From assembly GCA_027604505.1 (NCBI GenBank), contig JADIIX010000118.1:4970-68969 (forward strand): a stretch of 64,000 nt of DNA. The letters are read 5' to 3'. The position numbers and the translations under genes are program-made. Position 1 is the stretch's first letter. Each line of letters begins with the position of its first letter. The DNA is from Gonapodya sp. JEL0774. Lineage: Eukaryota > Monoblepharomycota > Monoblepharidomycetes > Monoblepharidales > Gonapodyaceae. The notes under the pieces were generated by a model. The model searched no databases. It was given only the letters and a program-made list of their open reading frames with translations, and was not told the origin of the DNA. Positions 34,397 through 46,144 of the stretch are shown one piece after another.

Positions 34397-37300
34397 TCAG
34401 TTCCCAGCGCTCGCAGCTCCCAAGGACTGCTGTTGCGCTAGCTCCCAGTATAGACCCTTCTTTCCCATGAGCTCTGAGTGCGTTCCAAATTCTTCAACAA
34501 GGCCTGCATTGATCACTGTCGGAATGTTGGGCTGTGTGAATCGCAGTGATATCGCCAGCCGTGTGACACATCACTCACCGTAAATGCAGTCGGCGTTTTG
34601 AATTGAGCTGAGACGGTGGGCAATAACTGCAAAAGTAAGGAGCGCGGGTTCAGATTCGCATTGCATCGCTCGCACTGGCGTGCGATGTTGAGTTCCAAAA
34701 CCAAGAGGTTGAAAGCCCACCAATCGTTGTCCTTCCTTTGCTGGCATCGATTAGAGCAGCTTGAACAATACTCTCTGTTGAAACAACATCATGCGGTCGT
34801 TTGTGAATTACCTTCGCAATCACGAACAGTCCCTGGAACAACGTACCAGATTCCGAGTCAAGTGCAGACGTAGCCTCATCGAGAAGAAGAAATGTCGGGT
34901 TACGGATAAGGGCGCGAGCGATTGCAATTCTTTACGAAGCGAATTGTGCCATAAAATATACCAGGACGCTTGGTCGAATGTCACAATAATAATCACCTTT
35001 GCTTTTGACCACCACTTCATTAAGATTGAGTGAAATCGACGAAGAAGACTTTAACTCGACGGCTAGCGCTTGAGATTCACACGGCTATTTCATCAGCGTA
35101 ATTACCTCAAGAGTCCACCTGATTCGCCAACTGCGGTATTAAATCCATCTTTGAGCTCAGAAACGAAAGTGTAGGCGTTCGCTTGAACTGCTGCAGCCTG
35201 GATGAGCTCTTGGGTGACTGTAACACCATCTGGAAGTCCGTATGCGATGTTCTCAGCGACAGTACCATCGAAGAGGACAGGTTCCTGTCCAACCAGCGCC
35301 TGTCTCATTCGCAGAGCTGGAAGATTCCAATCCTGGACTTTAGTTCCGTCAACTCTCAAATCACCCGACGTGACGTCATAAAACCTTTCCAAGAGGGCGG
35401 TTATGGTGGACTTGCCGCTTCCTGAAGGTCCCACCAAAGCAACCGTTTGACCTTGCTTGGCTCTAATACTGACTCCTCTGAGGACCGGGTAAGAGTTTCT
35501 GAACGGATAAGTGAAGTGGATTTCCGTAGCTTCAACCGATCCTGTTGTCGGGGGTGTGGCTCCTTCATTTGATGTAGCATCAATAGCAGCGATCCGGTCG
35601 ATGATTTCAAACACCGCCCCAGCAGAAACCTGGGCCTTTGACATGGAAGGCGCAAACGCTGCGGCTGCATTCACAGACTTACATTCACGAAACAATTAAC
35701 TTAGAAATCGAAACGCTACAATGCGCTCACCTCTTCCTAGAGACATGGCTGTGAAAAGTATTCCAAAGAATACCTGCTGAAGTTGTGAGCCTGTGTACTC
35801 TCCACCATAAACAAGGGTGCCGCCTGAATGTACATGTAATCGTTAATTCAAATCAATGGGATCAAGCATTAAGAAGAACCTACCGTACCACCATGCGAAA
35901 CCCATGAACAAAAATTGAATGGAAGCGCTTACCCCAGCGGCGAATGACGATAAAATGGCACCTTTAAGCTCTTTCTCGTATGGAGCAACAAGATCCTGGC
36001 AATAACGTTTCCAGAACATCTCCTCCTTTGTAAGCATCGCGACAGTCCGAATTTGAGATATCTTTCAGATGGTGTTGAAGTGCTGAGTGAGCCTTAATCA
36101 CGAAATGAAGTGGCACGTTATGACACAAACTGCTTCATTTGCAATATTGTTCGTCTCCAATGTCTCAACTCGAGAAGATGTGCTGAAGAAGGTTGTAGTT
36201 CGAGATTGTGCTGCGAATGAAGCCACGAAGATCGGGAGAACTGCCACCATCACTAGTGTCAATTTCCAGCCATAAACAAAGGACATCGTTAAACTGTTCG
36301 TAAATTGCATGAGTGGATGCCGGAACGAACAATGCAATAACAATACAATACACACCCAGCAATAAGAGCTCCGAGAATCTGCAAAGAAGATGTCAAAACA
36401 TCATTGAAAAGTCCTTTCACTTGCGTTGCATCGTCCGCAAGCTTTGCCGTGAGAGCTCCGACGTTATTCCGAGGATCGTCAAAAAATGCAACTGAAACCA
36501 CAACACAATGAATATCAATGAGCATAGCAGGAGCGCGGTTGGTATACCTTCTTGCTTGACGAGGGCGTGGAAGAACATGGACCGTAGCCGCAATGTAAAC
36601 TGCTCTCCTGCTGCAGCCCACGCGCCAATATGTGCGGTAAACGCAGTTAGCTGAATGAAGCAGGTAAGTAGAATACGTAGAAATGCGTTCTGTTCAGCGT
36701 GCACCACATACCTGAATAACCGCAAACACCACATATAAGATTGCATAAAGGCGAGCATCGTCCAGAATCTCCTGACCAATCTTCGAGAATGCCGTAAGCA
36801 TTCCCGAGATAAGAAGTGACATTATGGGCTGTTCGGTAGATAAGCAAAACTCGTCAGCGTTTGAATGGGCTTGCGCCTAGTGAACATCATACTTGCCTGT
36901 GCCCCACCAGCCACTAAACTCCCTATGGAGCCGAGGAGCATCCACCGCCAGCTCGGTGAAGCAATAGCGGCTATTCTCCTCCATGGTATCGGGAGTGCAG
37001 CATGCTTTTCTCGTTCGATTTTTGCCAATCCCTGTTGCTCCAGCTCGGCCGCCTCCAAAGCTTTTGCTATGTCCGCTTTTGAGATCTTCTTGACCCCGCT
37101 GCCAACAGGATAAGAAACGGAACCACTTTCTTTTGCTGCGTTGGCTGAGCTGAGTCGCTTCCTTGATGCAGACGGTGGACTTGTCTTGCCAATCGAATGG
37201 TCCCCTTCCCAGCCATCGTCATCGTTCTGCAGTCCACCTTGCTCAGTCTCCTTCAATTCCTGTGTTTCCACTAGGCGAGCATAGGGTCCATTTCGTGAAA

Positions 37301-40076
37301 GGAGCTCATTGTGCGTGCCTGTTTCAACGATTTCGCCGTGCCTCATCACCACTAAATTGAAGGGCAACGCGATGAATTCCTTATCAACAGTCAGTTTAAG
37401 TCAAAGCTAAGCTCACCAATCAAATCTGCATTCATAATGGTAGAAAGACGGCTGATTTTGCGTGTTTTGAGGTGATCAGCACCCAAACGCGAAAGAAATG
37501 TGGATTTTCCCCGCTACTTACTGAGCAACAGTAATAGACGTTCGATTGGTGCTCGCCATGTCAATTGCCTTTTGCACAATTTTCTCAGAGGCGGTATCTA
37601 GAGCAGATGTCGCTTCATCTACAGGACGTGGGCAAAATAGAGTAATCGGGGAGTGAGATAGGAGAATCTTCAGCGACTCACCAAACAACAGGACTTTTGG
37701 CTCTCCGATAATTGCACGGGCGATCGCAATTCTCTGCTTTTGCCCTCCACTGAGCATTCCTCCCCGTTGGCCAACCACGGTGTCGAGACCTGCAGGAAGG
37801 GTCATCACAAAATCCGCATGTGCCATCTTGATTGATTGCAATACTTTTTCTTCCAGTTCCGAAGAGCTGTATTTGCTCGGGTCGGCGATGCCCATGAGAA
37901 TATTGGCTCGAATGGTACCATCGAAGAGCGCCGGTTCCTGAGCGACAATCCCAATTTGTTGTCGTAGCCACTTGACGTTCAAAGACTTGAGATCTCTACC
38001 GTCCAGTGTGATTACGCCGTCCACGGGGTCGTAGAATCGAGTGGCAAGTTTGACGATGGTAGACTTGCCCGATCCAGATTCACCAACCAGCGCTACTTTT
38101 GTTCCTTTCGGAATGGTGAGGGAGAAGTTTTGGAGAGTGATCTGGTCTGGTCGTGATCTGATGTAAACGGTGGATCAATAGCCTGTGTTTTGTTGACCGT
38201 AGTTCCATCAATATCGTAGAACTCACTTGTACGAAAATCTCACGCGTGAAAAAACAATCTCTCCTTCGACGTTACTTGGTCTTTCACCGTCTTCAGTCCA
38301 GCTGTCGATCGGACTCACCCGACTTTTTCGTTAAGAAAATCATCAGACAGCACTCTTAGATCATGTCGGAAGTAACTTACTCCACGACCTGCCAAATTTT
38401 GTAAGCAGCACCCTGTGCAATAGCTATCTGAGAGATATCACTCCCAACCGTGGTGATTGCGAAAAGAGCCGTTTGCTGTATATCCAGAAGTATCAAAAGA
38501 TGGGGTAAAAGGTTAAAGTCGTCTTTTTGGGCAGGGGTGGAAATGCTACACCTACCATTGCAAAGAACACGTTGATAGCCTCACCACCGGTGAACGCTCC
38601 ATTATAAACGAGTATTGCTGCATAGTAGTTAACGATGCCTTGTCATTACAAGAAAGCCATGTGAGAAATGCGGTGACGTGACCAGCGATGTGTTAATGAA
38701 ACCGGGACTCTCCAAAGTGTGCTATCAACTCACCGTGCATCACGAACATGGAGAACATTATAGATCCCATTCCTATTCCGGTTGTGAATCCTACTCGCGT
38801 ACCAAACTTGGCCGCTTCTTCCAGAAGCTTATCGTATTTGTGGCGAGACTTGTTGAATCCACTGAAAGAGTGCACAGTCCTCACTCCAGTGAAGACCTGC
38901 TGAGCTAAGATGCTGGCTTGGCCAAGCCAATTCTGCTGATTTGCGACTGCAGGGGTAAGAAAACTTCCCATTGCCCTCACACAAGCAAGATTGATAGGAA
39001 TGATTGCTGTGAAGACCAAGGCCTGTTGCGCGCCGGAGTCACTTGAGCTTGATCATGTTCAGTGTCAGCCTTGGAGAGTTATGTAGCACTCACCATCTTC
39101 CATCCTTTGACGTAAGCGATAATGATCCCAGTGAAGAACTGAGCGATTGCTTGAAAGACGTTGCCAAGCTTCAGAAAGCACATAGAAAGTGAGTTAATTA
39201 TAGCAAAGTACGACATGCTTCTTCCTCAAGTCACTCCCAGTTTCCGAACGTACTTTCTCTGCCATGCCAGCCTTTACAAGGCCAGTATCGCTCTGCAGCC
39301 TGCTTGTGAGATCACCCGTCATATTTTGATCAAACCAGCCCACATCTTGACGCAAAATGGCCTTGAAGTACTGCTCCCGGATGGTTTTAAGTTGGCGTTC
39401 CGCGCTGACTGTGAGGGCGGCCGATTGAATGTAGCCAGCGATACCGGATATTGCACCAAAAATGCAATACCAAACAACGGTGGAGTTGATTTGATTCCTG
39501 GGGAAACAGGAAGGAAAGCGTTCCAAGACCAGACGTAATCTCAAATGCCTGAAGTACTCACCGAAAGTTGTCCAATAAGGCCCTTTTCCCCGCTTCGGTT
39601 GCCTCTGTGGTGGCAATTTGACCAGGTGCTATCCCAATTATAGCTGACACGATTCCGTTGAGCAATAGTGATATCACTGAGAGGCAATTTGCCAACGAGG
39701 AAAACATCGAGGAACAGTGTTCAGTGCTCCACTCAGGGGGTCGACCACCTTGTTGCGGAAAGGTTGCAAGTACTGGCAAGTGACTCACTAGGCTGCATTG
39801 CACCACGAACACCAGACGCACAGATTCCGAGAAGCAATAGAAACAAATCCAGCCGAGTAGCGAAACGAAAAAGGTGTACAAACGAAACTTTCGGGCTGTG
39901 GGCGGAAGAGCATCAGGACCTGCGAGGTGCAAGAAACCAATGTCGAAGTCAACCTACTCTTCCGGTTTCCCTTTCTTTCTTAGTTTATCAGACTGTCGGT
40001 CCTTCCTTGGCATTGCGACGTCAAGATCACTTTCTGAAGATCCGAGAAGTTTCTTGTCTATGTCGGTTTTGTCCAT
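34397..40076 (-). CDS. Full-length ABC transporter, ABCB/P-glycoprotein type (TMD-NBD-TMD-NBD)
   Basis: Predicted ATP-driven exporter of hydrophobic compounds or lipopeptides, in the plasma membrane or vacuole. The ATG at 40076 opens a charged leader ([16 protein letters not shown]) and is followed by [13 protein letters not shown] before TM1. Family markers appear in order: [23 protein letters not shown]1 with GESGSGKST (Walker A), [10 protein letters not shown] (Q-loop), [16 protein letters not shown] (signature), [12 protein letters not shown] (Walker B across an intron) and [14 protein letters not shown] (H-loop). A charged linker follows, then TMD2 ([20 protein letters not shown]) and NBD2 with [49 protein letters not shown] and [15 protein letters not shown]. 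The stop is at 34397-34399 after a short tail. The gene has more than 15 short introns. One is of GC-AG type and one pair flanks an 18-nt exon. Both ATP sites look intact. Drug efflux versus pheromone export cannot be decided from sequence. Confidence 0.92.
34997..35014 (-). other. 18-nt micro-exon encoding the NBD2 signature motif
   Basis: The preceding exon ends GGLL plus AG at a GTAATT donor. The 18 bases at 34997-35014 (minus) lie between an acceptor GAAG and a donor GTGATT, and the next exon starts A-ATT-GCA. Joined, they read [15 protein letters not shown] exactly as the family requires. Without the micro-exon the signature motif is lost. Confidence 0.85.
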
Positions 40077-40215
40077 TGTGTGGCGTTTCACAGTTGCCGA
40101 ATACGATAAGATTCGAGAAAGAAATCCCACTCGCTTATAAGCACTAAGCTCAGAACCCTTTGCAAGCGGTTCATTGACGATAAAGCGTTGATGCCACATC
40201 ACCAACAATTGCGCT
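40077..40215. promoter_or_regulatory. Probable divergent promoter region
   Basis: The spacer lies between the ABC-transporter start (minus, 40076) and the plus-strand gene that begins at or after 40216. No specific motif is identified. Confidence 0.3.
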
Positions 40216-43200
40216 GTGGCCTTGATCGGGTGTCGGGTAAATAAAGTTGATACTGCAGAGCAAAAGGCATCAAGTGGAGGAACGACGTCATCAATCGACT
40301 TCTCCAAAGCCAATGTCCAGCCTTCGCTCGAAATTCCAATGTGTTTGCCTCAAGTGCGAGTGCGAGTGTGCACCCGCTTCAAGAATTTGCCCCAGATGCG
40401 GTTTAAAAGGGTATGGGCTCAGGTGAGAGTTTGATACCTCCCAGTTGCACTTGGAATGTTTGAACCTCGACTCCCGAGAGTCTTTCATCTTCTCCTCCCA
40501 AAACAGATGTCCTTCCTTACAGGAATCTTTCAGGACGGGGGCGGCGGCAGACGTTCTTATCTCCATCATGTCGAGTGTACTGGTATCCCACCACCTGAGG
40601 CCGTTTGGAATTCAGTAGCTCTGTCCAAGTCAGTGAACTCATCGGCCGGTCGTGAGGAGCCATCTCCACTGCAATTCGCCACAAGCTTCCCCATTGACGC
40701 GGCTATTGAAGCTGTCATGGCGGCCGCAAGCGACCTTCGAACTCGTAATGGCGATTCTGATGATAGCTTGGAACAAATTGTGCAGGATGTTTTGCAACCG
40801 GGGTCGAGGATTACGGAACAAATGGCTCAGACTTCAAACCAGCTACCCGCATCGACAATGCCGGCCGATTCGGTCACAACCACAGCATCCGGGGATCAAG
40901 ACTTATCGCACCGTAGTGCGAGCCGCCTTCGGCCTCCTTTCTTGTCCGCCACCAAGTCTCCAGAGCCACCAGAGCCACCAGAGCCACCAAACCCCACCTC
41001 AGTAACCTTTCACCGTCATCCCACGGACTCCTCTTCTCTAGTTCTGTTGCCTGGAGAAATCGTCATCTCTAAAGGGAAGCAGCATGCCCCGTACTTTGCG
41101 TTCCCTCTATCACCGTCCCTTTCATGGAATCATGCTCTCTCATCCTGGACCCTTTCTTTGTCAAACCTCCCGGAGGATATCTCAACGGGTACTATCCAAG
41201 CGACTAATGACCGTGGAGGAGTGTTTGAATTGCGGTGGAAAGACGGTGGTAAGGAGGTGGGAGGCTGGATTGGGAGACCAGCGTCGTCACCACGTGTTTG
41301 AGGCGTGAGGGGTTGAGTGATGTGGACAACTTACAGAACTTATGCAATTCTTGACCATCTGAGCGATTCAGATCCGAAGTCCAGCGAACGTACAGAGTGG
41401 AATCGGGCGACGACGGCGACACGGACACGTTAGGGACTGGAACAGGGTTAGAGTCAGAATCACAGGAGGGGGAAACGGCGACAGAAGCCACTGACGGCGA
41501 CGAGGAGAGTGACCGATTCTGCGGGTCAGCCGCCGTCGTTCGCGTCGTTTTCCTCGGATATCGCCAATGTCGTACTCCCTGGCACGGCGCTTCCCGGCAG
41601 TCCATCGTCGATCCCGCGACACGCGCGGCAATCCTCTGAATGGAGTGATGATGAACTGGCGTCAAATAGAGCCGGGACGTCCCCTCGTCATGCCCAGTCT
41701 GCCCAGGTTACTTCACCCAACTCGCCTTCGCCATACTTTTCTATCAAGCCCTCAATCGAGCAGACGCCGCCGCGCTCATCAACCGACCAGCTCGGTCCCT
41801 CAGTTTCACCATCTCCATCACCACAGCGCCGCTCCATCTACCGCACGTTCTCAGACCACATCCCCAGTCCCCACAATTCCAACCATCCCTCTACCCTCCC
41901 TCCCCATTTCTGACCTTCGAAACACCATCACCCCGGCACGCACCTCGCTGACCACTGCCACGAACAATAGATTCTCTGCGATCCAATTGACCTACTCAGA
42001 CATGTCGGACCGAGCGACTCCTTACTTCCAGTCCGCGTTTGTATTTCTGCTCGCTGCAATCGAATGTGTTTTTGGGCGTCATGCTCTTGACCGTGGAGAT
42101 GCTCTGGGCAGGGTTCAAGATGACCGGAAAGGCTGCTTGGAAAGTTCGAGCCACACTGGTCGGAGCGGAACGCAAGTGGCCGCCAAGTGAAGGTGAACTC
42201 GGTGTGCAGATCATGCCAAATTCACGTTATCTGCGTTATTATGTGCTAATGGTGTGAACAACCCTGACCCCATTCAATGTACCAGCCACCTCACCGCCCT
42301 CCAGTCCCACCTCTGCACCTACCTCATCGAACTCACTGTCCTTGGATCCGTTTTCCTCAAACGTTCTCCGCTCCCGGACCTCGCCTCTGTCGCCGCAGAG
42401 CGGGGATTGGAGACGTACAATGGCGTGGAAAAGAGATACGCGGTGAGAGAGAGGACCGTGGACCTGACGCAGTTGATCGTTAAGTGGGCGCTGTGGGTTG
42501 GGAGTGTGGCCGCGACGGCGGGAGTGAAGGTGCGTATGGAGGCATGGTGCGGTATTCACCCTACACCCCAATCCCCACGATGCTTCGTGAACTCTGAGTC
42601 ACTGATCCGTGCTCAATCACCACCCCTCTCCGTCAATACTATCTTCTTCTTCTTCTTCCAACAGGGTGCTCTCGCATACCAACGTGCCCACTCCTGGAAC
42701 GACAGCGACCGCTGTCTTCTCGCCCGCAGCTCCTCCCCTCCCACATCCCGCCACTCCTCGCGCTCCGCCCGCCACGCCCCCAAGCGCCGTTTTCGCCGTC
42801 CCGCTGACTCACTTTCCGTCTCTGACGGCGATGGCGACCTCGTGGCCCGAGTACCCCCGTCGACGTGGTCCGCGACCATCACCCGCACTATCGGGTCCCT
42901 CAGGTCGCCTGCCCCAACAGACCCTCGTCAAAAGATCCATGTATTCCATGTATCTATGGGTGGTCTTGTCTTCTCCACAACGGTCGCGCCCCGCCCGGGT
43001 CCACGCTTTCCCTCATGTTCTCTGATTGGAACATCAGGCACCTCCCCCTGGACGAGGACGTGGCGTATTCCGTGGACAGGGACGGTGAAGGCAGTTTCGG
43101 TACGTGCTGAATTGGTTGCGGGGTGGGGATAGTCTGGTGGCTGTGGACGATGTGTGGTGGTGAGGGAGGTGGAGAATGGTGGGTTATTCTATCTTTTCGG

Positions 43201-43512
43201 CTGGGACATGCGGATAGTACTTCAGGAATAAGTCGAGACAGATTCCAGTTCTCACATTTGACGCAGTTTCCTGTCGTTGACCCGTCCCTTTCTCTTTTCG
43301 ACAAACGCCCTAAGTACCCCTCCGTCGTCGCCACCGCCGATCGCCAGCTGCAGCTCCTCCAGACCACACAAGGCAATCACAGATCGGTCAGCCGGGTTTC
43401 GTTTTTGGCGGACGCGCCCGCTGGGTTGAGATCGGGTATGAGGGACTGGATGCAGTACTTGACGAGTTCGGGATCCGAGGCAGGCAGTGGAGTCAAGGCT
43501 GGGGCTAAATGA
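40216..43512 (+). CDS. Multi-exon hypothetical, probably membrane-associated protein (boundaries uncertain)
   Basis: I do not recognise the family. A phase-0 intron (GTGAGA at 40424 to CAG at 40506) joins a short basic exon to the frame 40507-41301. That frame reads an acidic helical part (DDSLEQIVQDVLQPG), a PPE-repeat linker near 40963 and a compact beta-rich block (LLPGEIVISKGKQHAPYF, GVFELRWKDGG). Further likely exons include a Ser/Pro-rich stretch (41509-41913), two hydrophobic segments (VFLGVMLLTVEMLWAGF near 42060, LIVKWALWVGSVAATAGV near 42480), FSDWNIRHLPLDEDVAY near 43020, and a final exon ending RSGMRDWMQYLTSSGSE with a stop at 43512. Several joins between 41300 and 43250 do not resolve. 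Either alternative introns, two genes or a sequence error are possible. Confidence 0.4.
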
Positions 43513-43930
43513 TTTGATGTACGTTGCACGGGTTCTGTGTTGAAACTGGATCTCCGTGTTCTTGTTGCAGATAGGACGGTTGAACAGGGTGTGGTAGCTG
43601 AGTCTCGCCGTTGGCATATGGCATTTGGAGATTGGCTCCTCTGGCTGGTGTTTGACATTGATGGCAGACTCTGATCAATTCTTCTCGATACTCATCTTCG
43701 TATCTCTGTGTGTCATTGGATTGGACATTGTGCTTTGGGTTTTCAAGGTGGTGGGGGAGCATTTCGTTTTGTGGGTACCTGCAGGAAATATCAGGTGTCG
43801 CTTCACCCGGACATTCATAATGCACGTAATCTTGTTGGGTCTCGTGGACGGAATTTGCGGACTCATACAATGAGGTGGGAGATGAATTATCACACAAGAA
43901 CTCTCTTACTGCTGCAGTTTCGATGACCAA
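43505..43930 (-). CDS. Open frame rich in Gln, Asn, Pro and His, unknown
   Basis: 140 codons are open with natural-looking low-complexity sequence (HETQQDYVHYECPGEAT, PHHLENPKHNVQSNDTQRY) but no in-frame ATG at the 5' end, so it would be a 3' exon. It overlaps the end of the preceding plus-strand model by a few bases. Either this or the antisense frame is real. Confidence 0.25.
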   Translation of the reverse strand: MVIETAAVREFLCDNSSPTSLYESANSVHETQQDYVHYECPGEATPDISCRYPQNEMLPHHLENPKHNVQSNDTQRYEDEYREELIRVCHQCQTPARGANLQMPYANGETQLPHPVQPSYLQQEHGDPVSTQNPCNVHQII

Positions 43931-44450
43931 AGAATATTTATTTGTCTTTCAAAAGCGCAACACAATCATTCTTCGGGATAGCCTGTCCAAGGATCCTCCT
44001 CCAAAGCAACCCCGGAACTCTCTGCTGGTACCGGGTTTCGACGCATCGAGGAACATCCAGGAGGTGAATGAAGATGCCATTTCGGTCGATCTCATGAGAT
44101 ATCTCATGGATCTGCGGAGTGCGTTTGAGGGGGACGAGAAGAACCCTGACGGGAGTGTGGCGGACATTCGCGCTTTTATGGAGCATCATGTGTTCTGTGA
44201 CCCAAATGACAATCAAGAGTATACAGTATCTGTGCAACGCAAGGAAAAGATTCTCAGTCCCTATCACCACTTAAAAGTGCACCATCGTGATGGAAACTGG
44301 GCACACAAAGGGAAACTTGTTGGAACGAATGAGTCCGGGGAGTTTGGTGGCGGCGGCGGGGTAGAGGGACTGCACAAAATATCCGGCATGTGCATCGTCA
44401 CTTCGGTACCGGTTTTTCAAACCGAAACAGCGGCCGGAAAATGTCCCTAA
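43923..44450 (+). CDS. Hypothetical protein, acidic middle, C-terminus inside an inverted repeat
   Basis: The ATG at 43923 opens MTKEYLFVFQKRNTIILRDS. The frame continues through acidic helical sequence (DAISVDLMRYLMDLRSAFEG, DEKNPDGSVADIRAFMEHHV). The last 25 codons fall in the inverted repeat described at 44340-45620, where the other strand is the better coding candidate, so the true end is probably earlier. No family is recognised. Confidence 0.35.
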   Translation: MTKEYLFVFQKRNTIILRDSLSKDPPPKQPRNSLLVPGFDASRNIQEVNEDAISVDLMRYLMDLRSAFEGDEKNPDGSVADIRAFMEHHVFCDPNDNQEYTVSVQRKEKILSPYHHLKVHHRDGNWAHKGKLVGTNESGEFGGGGGVEGLHKISGMCIVTSVPVFQTETAAGKCP

Positions 44451-44560
44451 TGAGCTTAAGACTTCTATGTTCATATTTCAATACATCAGAAGTATTACTG
44501 TGGGGAGTCAGTGGGTGATCCAATTCTTTTCGCTTGAAATGAACTTGATGTGCTCCAGTC
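44270..44560 (-). pseudogene. Decayed inverted copy of the same exon pair
   Basis: The minus strand carries the same core exon (SLGTFSGRCFGLKNRYRSDD). In this copy the position of the 5' splice site reads AAAAGAATT instead of GTAAGAATT, and the upstream exon is shifted by one base relative to the other copy. This suggests loss of splicing here. It lies antisense to the end of the 43923-44450 frame. Confidence 0.4.
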
Positions 44561-45620
44561 GTGCGCAGAACCTGTATTTTCTCTCTGTGAAGGTGTATTT
44601 GCTGTGGTATCCCACTAGCAAAATAAGGGAATTGTCACAAGTGAAGAGAGGGCATATTCACCGGTTGCCGCGCCAGCACGCCGGTGACCGTACGTGTACG
44701 GGAAACAGCACCGACCACGGACCACCACAGAGCAGAATATCTCATTCCAGATTCTCTCAATGTCAAGGAATATGGGGATCAGTGATAATTCGTTTCAGTT
44801 AGTGCAGATTTGAGATCTGCCGACAAATTCTCTCAAATGATTCCTCGTTCTATAATCACATCAACCAAGTTAATTGCTTGAACATGGGAATGTCGAAAGT
44901 CCGTCATGGGCACAAGACAATTGCCCCTCTATGAAACAGACCACGGTGGTGCCCGGTGGCTTGTTGGCACATCACACTTCTGTTGCACGAAACGGCTATT
45001 TCGTACCAACAATAACCAGTTGATCTGAGCTGCACAACACATATTGACTCTTCGTTAATGAAGGACAAACAACGTACTGGATAGTTCAAATTTGATCACT
45101 ACCAGGCACCGGGAGACTGCGCCTTGAACATGTCCTCGTCCCAACTCCCAAGACACCTTTCACGTCACATCAGCCGCTTACCCCCGCTCCTCCTGTGCAG
45201 AATACATTCCCTTCAACCTGCCCAGTGACGCGCTCATATCCTGTCAGACACTGGAGAAGGCTCTCCGTGTTTTCAGAGGCGACAATCAAAGTTTGGGTCC
45301 AGAGTGAATCCAATCACCCTGTGAGGCCGCAGAACCACATTTCTGGTCTTTACAGCTTTGTGAAGCCATACAGTCGGGTAATAGGAGCTTTTGCAAATGT
45401 TCTGCACACAACCAGAGGGCCTGAGTGCATTTCGAGCGGTAAGAATTGGATCGACCAGTGACGCCCCACAGTAATTTTTCTGATGTATTGAAATCGGAAA
45501 ATAGAAGTCCTAAGCTCATTAGGGGCATTTTCCGGCCGCTGTTTCGGTTTGAAAAACCGGTACCGAAGTGACGATGCACGTGCCGGATATTTTGTGTTGT
45601 CCCTCCCCGCACATCAACTC
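44340..45620. repeat. Inverted pair of related sequences with a 96-bp, 97%-identical core
   Basis: 44373-44468 (read minus) and 45501-45596 (read plus) match over 96 bases with three mismatches and no gap. Beyond the cores, similarity continues at roughly 65-80% with small indels, inward for about 100 bp and outward for 20-30 bp. The core behaves as an exon, and the surrounding sequence is diverged. Confidence 0.9.
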
Positions 45621-45722
45621 TTGCCTCGATTCGTCTTGAGCTATTATGCGGTACACCCCCATCCACCACACTATAACGTTGTGGAAACCTCGTATTTCAG
45701 AGCCGACGACAAAATTACTTGA
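45136..45722 (+). CDS. Two-exon gene fragment containing the conserved core exon, unknown
   Basis: On the plus strand a frame reads ISGLYSFVKPYSRVIGAFAN up to CISS plus G, then a donor GTAAGAATT at about 45440. The acceptor AAAATAG at about 45506 restores EVLSSLGAFSGRCFGLKNRY and DDARAGYFV, with a stop at 45722. An earlier frame (CAEYIPFNLPSDALISCQTL) from about 45136 is probably an upstream exon. No start codon is fixed and no family is recognised. Confidence 0.4.
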
Positions 45723-46144
45723 TTGCGGAACTTCCTGCGTATTCAATGTCGAGTCGCGAACGCCAGAATCGAGGATGGATTGGGAGCTAAATACTGGTGA
45801 ACGCGGCGATTGGCGCGATCGGGGGACAACCATCTTACACAATGGATAGTCCAGACATGGTCGATGAATTTCATTGACTTCGCCCGGGGACGTTTTCGGT
45901 GAGGCCAACATGATGGTGGTTCGTGGTGTCTCGTTGGTCACTCCTATCTCACTCAACCGTAGTTCTGAAGCCTGCGACATGTTTACATAATAATCAATTC
46001 ATGTCATCTACATGCTCCAAACTGATAATTCCAACAAAATCTATTGCGCTTCCTTCTCCGACACCTTCATGAACGCCTGCCATCCGCACAACCTACCAAA
46101 CTGCTGCTCTTGGGATCGTGCGAGCCCATTTAACTACGAAGCAA

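Noticed and set aside
42640-42665. TTC microsatellite as a functional element
   Set aside because: It sits in the pyrimidine tract before a likely acceptor and is a simple repeat.
44373-45596. Inverted repeat as terminal repeats of a transposon
   Set aside because: Similarity extends past both ends of the core at a lower level, no target-site duplication is visible, and the core fits an exon. A transposon is not excluded.
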